Positions 32,477 through 43,055 of a stretch of DNA of 64,000 bases are shown piece by piece. Source of the stretch: Leguminivora glycinivorella (taxonomy: Eukaryota; Arthropoda; Insecta; Lepidoptera; Tortricidae). Each line of letters opens with the position of its first letter. The first letter of the stretch is position 1. The notes below the pieces were generated by a model that saw nothing but the letters and a program-made list of their open reading frames with translations, was not told the DNA's origin and searched no databases. Location of the stretch: assembly GCF_023078275.1 (NCBI RefSeq), contig NC_062973.1, positions 17,433,456 to 17,497,455 on the forward strand. Direction: 5' to 3'. The position numbers and the translations under genes are program-made.

Positions 32477-32928
32477 AGGGTTCCGTACCTCAAAAGGAAA
32501 AAACGGAACCCTTATAGGATCACTTTGTTGTCCGTCTGTCCGTCCGTCCGTCTGTCAAGACCCTTTTTCTCAGGAACGCGTGGAGGTATGAAGCTGAAAT
32601 TTATATCAATTACTCAGGTCTACTGTCCCTTGAAGCTGTGAAAAAATCAAACTTCTAAGCCAACGCAATCAAAAGATACAGCCGTTTATGCCGCAAATTT
32701 TCGACACTTGCAAGGGAATCAAAACCTACAGGGTGCTTCCCGTGAACTCAGAATCTTGAAATTTGGTACGAAGCAACGTCTTATAGCATAGATAGATAAA
32801 GGAAAAATTACGAAAACGATAAATTTTTAGTTACATCACATAATATTTTTTTTTTTAATAATTGTAAACCTTGCAGATTTGTACGGAACCCTCGGTGCGC
32901 GAGTCCGACTCGCACTTGGCCGGTTTTT
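32477..32928 (+). mobile_element. TTTTTAGGGTTCC...CCGGTTTTT element, second subfamily
   Basis: It begins TTTTTAGGGTTCCGTACCTC and ends GCACTTGGCCGGTTTTTT. A short CCGT/CTGT tract lies at 32530-32556. The ends match those at 17140, 44861 and 49050, but the interior differs (AGGAACGCGTGGAGGTATGA). 10263-10620 belongs to the same subfamily. Confidence 0.75.
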
Positions 32929-33409
32929 TGTAATGTTCCTGACATTCTTTCATTCGTCTTCCTTGTGGATTGAAAATAAATGAACTCTCCAAGAAATCGT
33001 ACAATACTGTCGTTCACAGAACCTACATAATCCTAAAGCTTTCCATTTTTCAGCGGACAAATCCAGTACTACAAATGCACTGGATTAATGTCAATCGGCA
33101 CTTGGATTAGATCTAGTGATCATACCAATATAACTGACAGTAATTCCAGCTTGCCCAATCCAGCACCTTTGACATAATATAGACAGACAGCAAATTTAGT
33201 AATGGATTAAAACATAAACATTACATGATTAACATTTACCTAAGGATTTTACCTAGTTTTTAATAATTTTAGTTTAGTTAGGTATTTATTTTTAGATTAA
33301 GCTTTAGTTTATGATAAGTATTACATGTAATATTGTTTTTTTGGAATGCCACATCAGTGGCAAGAAAGCATATGGCCTGGTTGATGGTTAGCAGTTACTA
33401 TCTGCAACT
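32929..33409. other. No feature recognised
   Basis: AT-rich. A near-palindromic section around AATCCAGTACTACAAATGCA and TGGATTAATG at 33060-33090 is too weak to call. Confidence 0.3.
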
Positions 33410-33565
33410 CCTGGTGCCGTAGCCGAATGGCTTTTCTGCGACGCGAAACGAAAACGAAACGCCGCGAAAGGTAGTCTGGCTCTGTCGCGCCAATACGCAA
33501 GAGCGATGGAGATAGACATCTACGAGCGTTTCGTTTCGTGAGCGTTTGTACCCACAGAGAACCTC
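33410..33565. mobile_element. MITE of the GTAGCCGAATGG family, copy 2
   Basis: The left end is TGGTGCCGTAGCCGAATGG. The interior has GACGCGAAACGAAAACGAAA and TCTGTCGCGCCAATACGC. The right end is eroded (GAGCGTTTGTACCCACAG). Confidence 0.7.
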
Positions 33566-34066
33566 CTATAGAGTGCCAATATTGTAAATTTTGTGCGTGC
33601 TACAAATCACCAGTGCTTGGGGCGCGAGGAGCGGGAGGGGAATGTGTTTAGCGCGCTGCGATTGGTCGTTTCAAGGACGGCAGGCAGTCGCGCCAGATGA
33701 ATAGGGACAGAAGTATGCCTAGAGATGGGCGGCGGGAAAATACCCGGGGTAGATATCGGGTATTTACCGGGTATTTACCCAATCTACCCGATATTTACCT
33801 TTTCTACCCTAATAGGTGGGTATAAATAAATATTGTAATAAAATGGGTCATAAATTGAATTTAATCGTGAAAAAATGTTTTCTTGGTATTGTATAATATA
33901 TTTATATTTTATTAATATAGTTCTATAAACATATATCGAAGTATTTGTATTGAATAAGGAATTTGTTAAATATCATTGACATGCTTGTGTGTTTGTTACC
34001 TCCTCCTCCTAAACGGCTGAACCGATGGGGATGAAATTTTGTGTGCTTATTATAGTTCCTCTCAAG

Positions 34067-35955
34067 TAACAATTTCTGGTCCTATAGTGGTCGAGGACAC
34101 CAAATTAAATCACACTAAATGGTCCTATAAATAGTCTATATTGGTACTGTAGAGCCGATTTGGCGCAATTATGCAGCCATTTAGTGATATAATAGGCCTA
34201 TAGCAGTATCATCCGTGACGTTTAAGGTCTATAATGGTGATGTAATGATGACTATTGTGCTAATTTGTTGACATAGAGGACACAGTAACGCTATTATAGT
34301 ATCAATGTATGCTATAGTAGCATTTGAGATTCCGTTATACAGGTTATTTTGTTCTATAATAGCAGTTGCCGTCCCTTTTAATGCGAAATTTCTAAAATAA
34401 TTTAATGTGTGTAATATTTAACAAAAACTGTTCTAAACGAGGAACTTAACGAAAAGTGGCGTGTGAACTTGTGAAGTTTAGTGTCAATTAACATAATTTG
34501 GATTTCATATACTTCCATCATTACTGCAAAAAGGTATGCGATGGAAATTTTACCGTTAAAAGAATATTAGTTTAATGGAGTATTTTAAATGCGCCCTCGA
34601 TTTATACATGTTTTGAATAAAATAAATAAATATAATTTAATACAATAAAATTATTGGCACCATAGTTTCTACTATGGATCCAAGAAGTAAAACATACGCT
34701 TTTATAGTTCGACTATATCACTTATCATACGCATTCACTGCCATAAGCCTGCCATTGTGGATTCAATTAGGGTTGCATGAGAATTTAACTATGATCCATT
34801 TAACTTATAAGTTCTTTATATAGAAAACAATACTTGTTTTCAATGTTTTACTATAGAAAGATCTTTTAAACAGTATTAATAAATGTTGTTTTCTTTTTAG
34901 TATGACAAATCTAAACTACAATTGGTCGCTATGTGTACCTATTTTTAAAGTTAATTTCTAGAAAAACACTGTACGGAACCAGATACCGCATCTTTGGCCT
35001 GATTTCATAATTACGATGTATAAACACCATAAAGCAGCCTTTTAAGGTCAAAATTGTCATTTAAAAGTAATCGTTTTCTACTCTTATATATCTGATTTGG
35101 TTTATAAAACATATAGTAAACTCAGCTATAACGCTATTGTGTTTTAAAAGAGATACCGAAATCATTATTCAACAGGTCTGTGATATTTAAAGAGTCATTG
35201 TGGCGTATACGGCGATGAGATATAAAAGGCATTAGAAAACGACTATAACCTTTTCAAAGCTATATAAACGTATCCTGAAAACTTCATTATAAAAATAGCT
35301 CTATAATGGTATTCATATCACTACTATACAGTGTTAAATACTATAGCAGTGTTTTCCAAAGCCACTATATCCCAAAATAGTGGTATAGTTAGGTTTTAAA
35401 TCTGTTAAAACACAACTACTAAAAATACTATAAGCGGCTTGTTGGTAACCTTAATAGCGCAAATTGATTGCATAACAGTGATTTCTAACACCATTATACA
35501 GTAATATTGTTCTATAATAGTCATATTTGATCCTGTTATAGACCAGGCCTATAGCGGCTCTATAAAATGGTGATATAAACGTTTACATCACTTCCTAATA
35601 ACACCTTTTAGCTGTATAACGCAACAACTATAGCGGCTTGTCGGGAACCTTAGTAGCGCAAATTGCTTGCATAGCAGTGATTCCTAACACTATTATACAA
35701 TAATATAGACCTATAGTAGTCATATTTGATCCTGTTATAGACCAGGCCTATAGCGGCTCTATAAAATGGTGATATAAACGTTTACATCACTTCCTAATAA
35801 CACCTTTTAGCGGTACAAGCTTATATAGCTAAAAGGTGTTACTGGAGGCTTTTATACGACAGGCGGTCACGCGAAAACCTTTATACGACATCTATAGTAG
35901 CTTTTAGCGTCGAAAACCAGAATTATAGCACTAAAATGTTACTTGCTGTTTGTTT
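34067..35955. repeat. TATAG/CTATA-rich inner unit with CAAGTAAC ends
   Basis: It is bounded by CTCAAGTAACAATTTCTGG and CCAGAATTATAGCAC...TGTTACTTGC, which are imperfectly inverted. The interior repeats TATAGTGG, CTATAATAG, TATAGCGGC and similar words dozens of times on both strands, unlike anything else in the window. No ORF is found. Confidence 0.55.
35427..35824 (+). repeat. Tandem duplication, two units of 199 bp
   Basis: The words GCGGCTTGT (35434 and 35633) and TCATATTTGATCCTGTTATAG (35521 and 35720) recur with a shift of 199. The right halves of the units are almost identical; the left halves have diverged more. Confidence 0.9.
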
Positions 35956-36766
35956 GGTAAAGCCTACTTATCTAGCCGAAGTCACATAGAAGGCATTATT
36001 ACAGTCCGAATTCAAAGCAAGTGTCAAAATCACACATGGACGTGGAGCTTGTTTAACTAAGTACAAACTAAAGTATAAGTATCCCATAAATAAAAATAAA
36101 AAAAAGTAACTGACCGGTCAAGTGACTTATTGCACCCTTTAAATACGGATGCAACTACCTGGCGTTTTGCAAAGCTGTGACCTCATTGGCTAATGAATTT
36201 GAATTTGTCTGTCCACCGTGTTTAAGTTAAGTAAGTTATTTGAATACTTAGTGGGCCTAAAACATCTGGGGAATACAACTTTTTAATTGAATGTGGTAAA
36301 TAACACATGATATATGGAATATTTGGAATCTCTGTTAACATTTTATTATTAGTTAGTCAAATATATATATTTATTTTAGTAGAAAAATATATTTCAGTCA
36401 TGTAAATTAAGAATAATCTTTAATTTCATAGATTATTTTTTATACCCGCTCATTTGGGTAGATACGGGTAAATACCGGGTAGATTGGGTAGATATGGGTA
36501 TTTTCCCGGTATTTACCCGTCAGCGCCCATCTCTAAGTATGACTGTCCCTCTACTGTCGCGTAAGTGGCCAGTGTAAGTTGACCTATGCCGGCTCTGAAT
36601 AAATTATAAATATGTCTCATTTGTGGAATGTAATACCGTCCGTTTTTAAATTTGAACTTCTTGTTACTTTCCACACCATTTCACACTACAGGTGGACATC
36701 TTTAAGGCATCAAAATATCCTTTTTCAATTTTTTTATTGCGAAAAACACGAGCTGCTTTCGGGTCG
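35956..36766. other. Right end of the 2.8-kb element and unassigned flank
   Basis: I see no gene. 36533-36766 is the continuation of the sequence interrupted at 33730. Confidence 0.4.
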
Positions 36767-36885
36767 GTTATAGTCTGTCCGACGGTTTAAGAGCTAAAAG
36801 CCATAAAACTTGTTACAATGGCATACAATGGTTAACAATAGATGACTTATCTTTATGGCTTTTGGCTCTTACACCGCCGGACGAA
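36765..36885. mobile_element. MITE with TATAGTCTGTCCGACGG ends
   Basis: The left arm TATAGTCTGTCCGACGG, then TAAGAGCTAAAAGCCATAAA, is mirrored by TTTATGGCTTTTGGCTCTTA and CCGCCGGACGAACTATA. The arms are about 39 bp, with a few mismatches. Confidence 0.75.
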
Positions 36886-37035
36886 CTATACTTGGTCGTT
36901 ACTGATCGGGCACGGCGAGCGCCCGCGCTTATATCATGGCAAATACAAGTAAGGCTGGTGACCGCGAGTCGTCTTGTAATGGATGTCTATAGGGGTTGGT
37001 CGGTGGTTTGTACCATTCGGCTACGTACCCAGAGG
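36886..37035. mobile_element. Degenerate MITE of the GTAGCCGAATGG family
   Basis: Only the right end (GTACCATTCGGCTACGTACCC) is well preserved; the interior has drifted. Confidence 0.45.
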
Positions 37036-37199
37036 TGTTACCTTCGCATTGACGATCTTTTCAGAACCTGCACAGTCATTTTATGATTCACCTTCATAAA
37101 CTGATTCAGTCACAGAACTTAATTTAGATTGTGGATTGTGGATTCAGTTTAGCGATAGTTTCCATTACGGGGCTAGATTGGTACTCAAATAAATCAGGG

Positions 37200-37466
37200 T
37201 ATAACTCCTTGCCTGTGTGGTGACGGGTTAAGAATTTCACCACCCCCTTTCTTCCCGTGGGTGTCGTAGAAGGCGACTATGGGATATGGGTTAAATTGTG
37301 GCGTAGGCGAGAGGCTGGCAACCTGTCACTGCAATGTCACAGTTTCGTATTCTTTCAACCCATTATTTGCCAAGAGTGACACTGAAGCTTTAGTGGTTTC
37401 GTGTGTTCTGCCTACCCCTTTATGGGATACAGGCGTGATTGTATGTATGTATGTATGTATAACTCC
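37200..37466 (+). mobile_element. SINE-like repeat with (GTAT)n tail, full copy
   Basis: It runs from CCTTGCCTGTGTGGTGACGG through GGCGTAGGCGAGAGGCTGGC to ACAGGCGTGATTGTATG and the tail TATGTATGTATG. It is the longest copy in the window and serves as reference for 5571, 28590, 46125 and 53175. No A/B boxes are obvious, so it may be a LINE 3' end rather than a SINE. Confidence 0.8.
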
Positions 37467-37749
37467 ACTAAAGAACTATCTAAACTATAACTAAATTAAA
37501 GGGGTTCTCTTAAGCGTCCGACTTGTTAAACAACTGGAATAACACTTCATCGCCAGGCCACGGATCACGGAGAAAAGATGAAAAAAGAGCTTTGAATACC
37601 TATGAAGTGAATTGAAGTAAACGGGAAAAGGGTAGGAACATAAACATTTATCGAATATAACCTGTAATGTGGGAACCTTTCGGAAAATTCGATAAGTAAA
37701 TATTTCAGTTGTTTGGAAATTATTAGTGAACACATATTTATCGACAAGA

Positions 37750-38079
37750 CAAGCGCTGGTGGCCTAGCGGTAAGAGCGTGCGACTTTCAATCCGGAGGTC
37801 GCGGGTTCGAACCCCGACTCGTATCAATGAGATTTTCGGAACTTATGTGCGAAATGTCATTTGATATTTGTCAGTCGCTTTTCGGTGAAGGAAAACATCG
37901 TGAGAAAACCGGACTAATTCCAATAAGGCCTAGTTACCCTTTGGGTTGGAAGGTCAGATGGCAGTCGCTTCCGTAAAACTAGCGCATACGCCAAATCTTG
38001 GGATTAGTTGTCACAGCGGACCCCAGGCTCCAATGAGCCGCGGCAAATGCCGGGATAACGCAAGGAGGATGATGATGAC
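37750..38079 (+). mobile_element. tRNA-derived SINE, copy 3 (reference copy)
   Basis: The head AGCGCTGGTGGCCTAGCGGT, GCGACTTTCAATCCGGAGG and the B box GGGTTCGAACCCC are intact. The body matches copies 1 and 2, and the tail is GGAGGATGATGATGAC. The next element is inserted exactly at the tail, duplicating ATGATGAC. Confidence 0.93.
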
Positions 38080-39972
38080 CAGACATCGGATTCCGTGGGG
38101 CGAAACTTCTTGACAGCTAGGGACTTCCTATATCGATAAACTCATTTATCCACAGAACTAAATCAAGATAGAAGGAAAATGCTCGGCGATTAACAGCGAA
38201 ACCGAGCGTGTAACGTTTTGTGTCGAGCCTATGACGTCACGAGTGTACTTTAGTGATGGGAACGTTGTCGCCGCGTAACCCATTCGATCGATTGTGGAGG
38301 TTGCGTGCGGGATGCCCGCCGAAGTTAAAAATATCGGATGTTCATCTTCGTTGTGAAATGAAGTAAGTATATACCTGTATTCGTGTGATGACAAACAATT
38401 CACTAGTAGGTATATAATTTGCCTAAGGCCAGGAACAAAGATTTTAGTAGGTAGGTATTAATACTAGTTAATATTTCGTAATATTTTTAAGAAAATCGAC
38501 CATGTACTCACTTCATTATCATCATGTTATTTGTTACAACTTTTAGTAATATATAAATATAATTAACCATTACCACATTTTTAGAGTTCATAATAAATAT
38601 AGAGCGTATTATGTTTGTATTTGTTTTTCTGCCGACCACAAATTCAACGTTAATACCGTAACTGTAACCTATTTTAAAGTTAAATTTACTTTTCACTCGT
38701 ACTTTATATGTATAGTTTCATAACAATATAAAAACATAATTATAATTTCCACTGCTTCGCAAAATCGATTTAAACCGAATAAGGAAATCGCAGCATACAT
38801 GACGATATAGTTCCGTGGTGCACCACTATTCTTAAGTTCGACGTGAGTTCGACGGACAAAATAACAAATCTACCTTCACTTTGTCTCGACAGTTTGAATA
38901 GCCTATTTTTATATCGCTTGTTTTAAACGCACGCCAAGTCGGACTCGTCAAATTAAAGCCGCAATGGAAAACTAGTTTGACGGCCGTACGTCAGCTAATG
39001 TTTTGATGATAAAAATAGGAAAATCGTGTTTTTTATTTAATAAAAAATATTTTAGGACAAATGGTACTTATCGATGATAGGAAACACTTTGTTTAACACC
39101 CTTGCTTTTATTGGTGGTGTTTGAACAGTTAATTATCGAATACCGACCCATTTTGTATTTTTCACTGTATGTCACTCGCGGGCAGCGGTCGGGAGCAGAC
39201 TGACTTGCGCGGCGAACAATGTTGCTCGCTATTTAACTTTTCCGCACGCGAAGTAGATACACTTTTTCCTTCTATCTTGATTTAGTTCTGTGCATTTATC
39301 GATACTAGTTCTATATACTAGTGACCGCCCCCAACATTGTGTGTGTTTTTTGTAACTATTGTTCTGAAGACGAAGATACAATACATAGCGTCTAAAATAA
39401 ATAGCGTCGAAATAAATTGTGACGAGTAAACTTTTAAAAAATTTTCAAAAATGAAGAAGAAAATTGAGTTCTTATTTTATCATATAATGTTTTTTTTATA
39501 CTACGTCGGTGGCAACCAAGCATACAGTCCGGTGCGGTGGAAAGCGGTTACCGTAACCTATGGACGCCTGCAACTCAAACAGTGTCACATGCGCATACTC
39601 TTTTAATAAAAAAATATTTTATAAGCAAACCTTTGTCACACCTCGGACACTGGCGATTAAATATATGAAAGAGGCGCATTCCTAGCACACAGTCTAAGCT
39701 CGTGTAGGTGAACGCGTACTATGCTTGTGTGAGTGACATATGACAGGTCGACTGTTCGCGTTTCTGACAGACGGTAACTGTGAGGTAACCGAGAGGGGGT
39801 GGGTGGCACTTTCAGCGGGGAGCGGGAGTGGCCATACTGTATGATAATACTCTTTATTATACTGTGCCTTTGTGTGATCAGCAGTATTTAGAACTAGTAT
39901 CGATAAATGAGTTTATCGACATAGGAAGTCCCTTGCTGTCAAGAAGTTTCGCCCCACGGAATCAGATGTCTG
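38080..39972. mobile_element. hAT-like non-autonomous element inserted in a SINE tail
   Basis: The ends CAGACATCGGATTCCGTGG and CCACGGAATCAGATGTCTG are flanked by perfect 8-bp duplications ATGATGAC (38072-38079, 39973-39980). CAG...CTG ends plus an 8-bp TSD point to hAT. The inverted arms are about 90 bp, and the left arm is itself split by the 1142-bp element 38151-39292. Without that, the element is about 743 bp. Confidence 0.88.
38151..39292 (-). mobile_element. 1.14-kb DNA transposon with CACAGAACTAAATCAAG ends, copy A
   Basis: The terminal inverted repeats are about 29 bp (CACAGAACTAAATCAAGATA plus GAAGGAAAA), with a perfect 8-bp TSD CATTTATC (38143-38150, 39293-39300). Copy B at 43056-44206 is nearly identical and inverted. 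Short frames of 81 and 62 codons are shared by both copies, but nothing resembles a transposase, so it is non-autonomous; the TSD length fits hAT or P superfamilies. Confidence 0.9.
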
Positions 39973-39980
39973 ATGATGAC

Positions 39981-40202
39981 ATATTTAGCGACAAAAATCC
40001 TTGATATGATATTTGCAGGGTAGTATTCGTACTCAAAGTATAAAGCAGGCCCTACTACTAGGACTCCGCTGTCCGTCCGTCCGTCCGACCGTCCGTCATC
40101 TGTAACCGGGCTGTATATGTACCTATCTCATGAACCGTGATGGATAGATATTTGAAATGTTCACAGATGCACAACAAAAATCCATTCTTTACTATTATTT
40201 AC
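39981..40202. repeat. Unassigned sequence with a CCGT tract
   Basis: CCGTCCGTCCGTCCGACCGTCCGTC at about 40071-40097 is embedded in TACTACTAGGACTCCGCTG and CATGAACCGTGATGGATAGA, a different repeat context from the CCGGTTTTT elements. Confidence 0.55.
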
Positions 40203-40451
40203 TATTATCCATACTAATATTATAAATGGGAAAGTGTGTGTGTCTGTTTGTTTGTCCCTCTTTCACGGCTAAATGGAGCGACGTATTTACGTGATTTTTT
40301 AAGTGGAGATAGTTGAAGGGATGGAGAGTCACATAGGTTATTTTTTGTCTCTATTTAACTCCCCACTTTTCAATAAAGGGGGGTGGAAGTTTTTTATGGA
40401 GCATTCCGTAATTTCCAAATTTAACGTGTGCGAAGCCGCGGGCAAAAGCTA
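40203..40451 (+). mobile_element. Helitron-like non-autonomous element
   Basis: It starts TATCCATACTAATATTATAA and ends GCGAAGCCGCGGGCAAAAG then CTAG before T. The interior (GTTTGTTTGTCCCTCTTTCA, GGAGATAGTTGAAGGGATGG) recurs at 14790 (+) and, reversed, at 50225-50410. CTAG with a preceding GC-rich hairpin-prone block is the reported lepidopteran Helitron 3' end. Confidence 0.7.
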
Positions 40452-40716
40452 GTGATAAATATTTAAGTGAGGCTCATAAACAACAGACGTGATTATTTTT
40501 CCGTTTTTATAGATATTAGTGCAACGAAATCTTTCCCGCGCGTCCTTGTCCTGTCCTTGCCTATTTAAATTTTTTTTTACTTGACTTGGCCGATTATTGT
40601 AATGCCCTTAAAGGTCCAGACATTGTTCATATCAATGTAACATTTAATGTTTCAAGAGTTAAATTTCATTGTGTGAACCTGGTAAGTTCATAACTTTAAT
40701 AGGTAAGGTACATTAG

Positions 40717-40811
40717 GTACGGTCCGCCAAGAAAGTGGTTTACCACTTTTCGACTCTCTTTGAAACTCATAAGGTCGAAAAGTGGTAAACCACTTTCTTG
40801 GCTGACTGTAC
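40717..40811. mobile_element. Short palindromic MITE
   Basis: GTACGGTCCGCCAAGAAAGT, then GGTTTACCACTTTTCGAC, is mirrored by GTCGAAAAGTGGTAAACCAC and TTTCTTGGCTGACTGTAC; the arms are about 40 bp with two mismatched sites and a loop of about 17 bp. Confidence 0.85.
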
Positions 40812-41484
40812 CCAAGAGTTGAGCTGTTAATAAATTGCGAAACAAGACTTCCCCTCGCGTTGTTCGAAGTTTCTTTCAAATGTGTAGTGTGTGCTTGAGT
40901 TATGACCTAATATCAGCAAATAATTGGATACATTTACATATAATCTTAAAGTAAAAAAATAAAAAATACATATTTGGAGAACGATCCGCCATGTTCCATG
41001 GATCGATCGATAGTCCTACATACAATTATTGACATGAGAGACAATTATTGATGATACAATTATTAGTGAAAGTTAATTGTTTTAATGTTAATTAACGTCC
41101 CCTAAAATATCCGTGACTAATTTGTTAACACCTTATTATAAGGACGTCACTTTTACAGAAAAAACATAATATCGTCATTAAATTAAATCTTAAATAAGTA
41201 TGAAATTTATTTGCACGTGTACCTATCTCTTGCGCTCTGCTCACAATGCATTTGGGCTTGCAGTGAAAATTGTTCACTTTGACTATCAGCCAACTATACT
41301 TTTTGAAGGAATAGGTATCTACTTGTAAAATTAGTGATATTGATTATGAATTTGTTTAAGACAGGTACGTACGAATACTAGGAATACCGATGGTCTGGTA
41401 GAACCTAAACAACATAGAACTGCCGCTTTTAAAAGTAACTGTTACTGTTACGATGTATGTCACTATATACAATAAATTACCACA
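40812..41484. other. No feature recognised
   Basis: AT-rich intron sequence. Confidence 0.3.
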
Positions 41485-41950
41485 GAAAACAGTATTTTAT
41501 GCAACTTTAAAGGAGGTCAATAAAGACGAGTGGCGTGGGTAACAATTTGAGGCGAAGCCGAAAATTGTTATTAAGACACCACGAGTATTTTTTGACTCAG
41601 TTAAACACCGTTGCATATAATACTTTTTCTACGACCATGCACTTAGTTTTTAATAGTTTTCTTGAATAACTTTCGTGAAATTCACACTGTTTCCTGTATT
41701 TTGACGCAAAGGTTTGCACTGTCAGCTCAGCTGCCCAAAGCTTTCCTGCGAACGCGCGCAGTATCGTTATAAAAAGGCGTTGCCATGGTTACAATGCGTT
41801 TTCAGTTTTTTCGATACTGCGCGCATGCGTGGAAAGCCGTCGGACGCTGGCTTTGGGGAATAGACTTTTATGTAGGGTTTTAAAGATCTATGCACAATCT
41901 TGTAAATGACGAATAACAGTTCGGGAGTAGAAAAACACTATTTAAAGGGC
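41485..41950 (-). repeat. Dispersed 490-bp repeat, copy 2 (inverted)
   Basis: This is the reverse complement of 15310-15800. The GCGCATGCG palindrome is kept on one side (CTGCGCGCATGCGTGG) but mutated on the other (GCGAACGCGCGCAG). Confidence 0.8.
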
Positions 41951-42197
41951 TAATAGCAAAAATGCTCTACTTTCTTAAGGAATTTTCTGAAGGGAATGAA
42001 CAATAAATATCAACAGAGAACCGCCTTCTTCAGTTTTCCATGATCATGATGCATGTAACTGTGACAAAATATCGAGAGCTCGTCAAAAATCAAAAAGGCA
42101 ATCACGGTATATATGCCGGTCAGTATAAATCTAATTAAAATAACCGTGAATCATACAAATCTCGCTGTTAATGTTCACTCGAAAACGAAAAACCCTT

Positions 42198-42345
42198 ATA
42201 TATCCTCCTTGCGTTATCCCGGAATTTTGCCACGGCTCATGGGAGCCTGGGGTCCGCTTCGACAGCTAATCCCAAGATTTGGCGTAGGCACTAGTTTTTA
42301 CGAAAACTAGACCTTATTGGAATTAGTCCAGTATCCTCACGAAAA
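42198..42345 (-). mobile_element. tRNA-derived SINE 3' part, minus strand
   Basis: ATATCCTCCTTGCGTTATCC, GGCTCATGGGAGCCTGGGGT and CAAGATTTGGCGTAGGCACT are the reverse complement of the SINE's 3' half; the head is missing. Confidence 0.85.
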
Positions 42346-43055
42346 ACCCTCAAGTTATCAAATACGCCGCAGGCGAAGCGAGAATGTTAGCGGAGCCTCC
42401 CCGGGGTGACTCGCGTTCATCTTGGTCAAAGTGTGAGCCAGCGCAATTTATTTAATGCGTAACGTCTTTCCACACTATTTGTTCTCTTAAATCTGAGAGT
42501 AGGGTCCTTGTTTTGCCAAGGTCTTTTAAATTAGGTTACGGAGATTCAACAGCTATTATTAAAAAGGAATACCGATGAAAACGGTGAATCCATCCATTTT
42601 CAGATTTAAGCATTGGTATTTCTAAAATGAAAAGTGTCAACGCATGGATACAACAACGTTTGTTTTCTACGCTTATTTGTGAAATCTAATATTAAAATAG
42701 CTAATATATTTTTAATGGATCGCTAATGTACTTTGGAAATTTGACCCTCCATAGAAACTTTTTATTAACATTACTGTTAATTAAAGTGACCGACTTAACA
42801 TTAATAAGCCTAGTGTGGGACCACAGATATAGTTGTAAAATATTATGTCATTTTTTCTAATAAACACATTTTTTTTTTATAATAACGCTTGACTTTTTTT
42901 TTTAGATACTCTATGAACTTTTATTTTTATTATCTAGCAAGTATCAATTTTAGGACTGCGTCCATACTATCCGTTGCTATAAACACAAATAAAATGGAAA
43001 AATCGCAATATTACATTATTTTTCAGGGTAAGTATTTAGAAAATGTTCTGTGTAC
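42346..43055. other. No feature recognised
   Basis: AT-rich sequence; a short GC-rich piece at 42365-42430 (CGCCGCAGGCGAAGCGAGAA) is palindrome-prone but unassigned. Confidence 0.35.

Larger units (their letters stand above)
33730..36532. mobile_element. 2.8-kb inverted-repeat element with GGGTA/TACCC-rich ends
   Basis: AGAGATGGGCGGCGGG at the left is mirrored by GTCAGCGCCCATCTCT at the right. Both terminal zones (about 33740-33825 and 36450-36530) consist of degenerate TACCCGG / CCGGGTA repeats. The flanks AGTATGCCT and AGTATGACT look like an 8-9 bp TSD with one or two changes; the surrounding sequence rejoins as GGGACAGAAGTATGACTGTC. No transposase is recognised; an inner element fills 34067-35955. 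Confidence 0.65.

Noticed and set aside
38158..38403. 81-codon frame identical in both copies of the 1.14-kb transposon
   Set aside because: Identity is explained by the recent origin of the two copies; the sequence shows no transposase motif and no sign of a real gene. It is kept only as part of the element.
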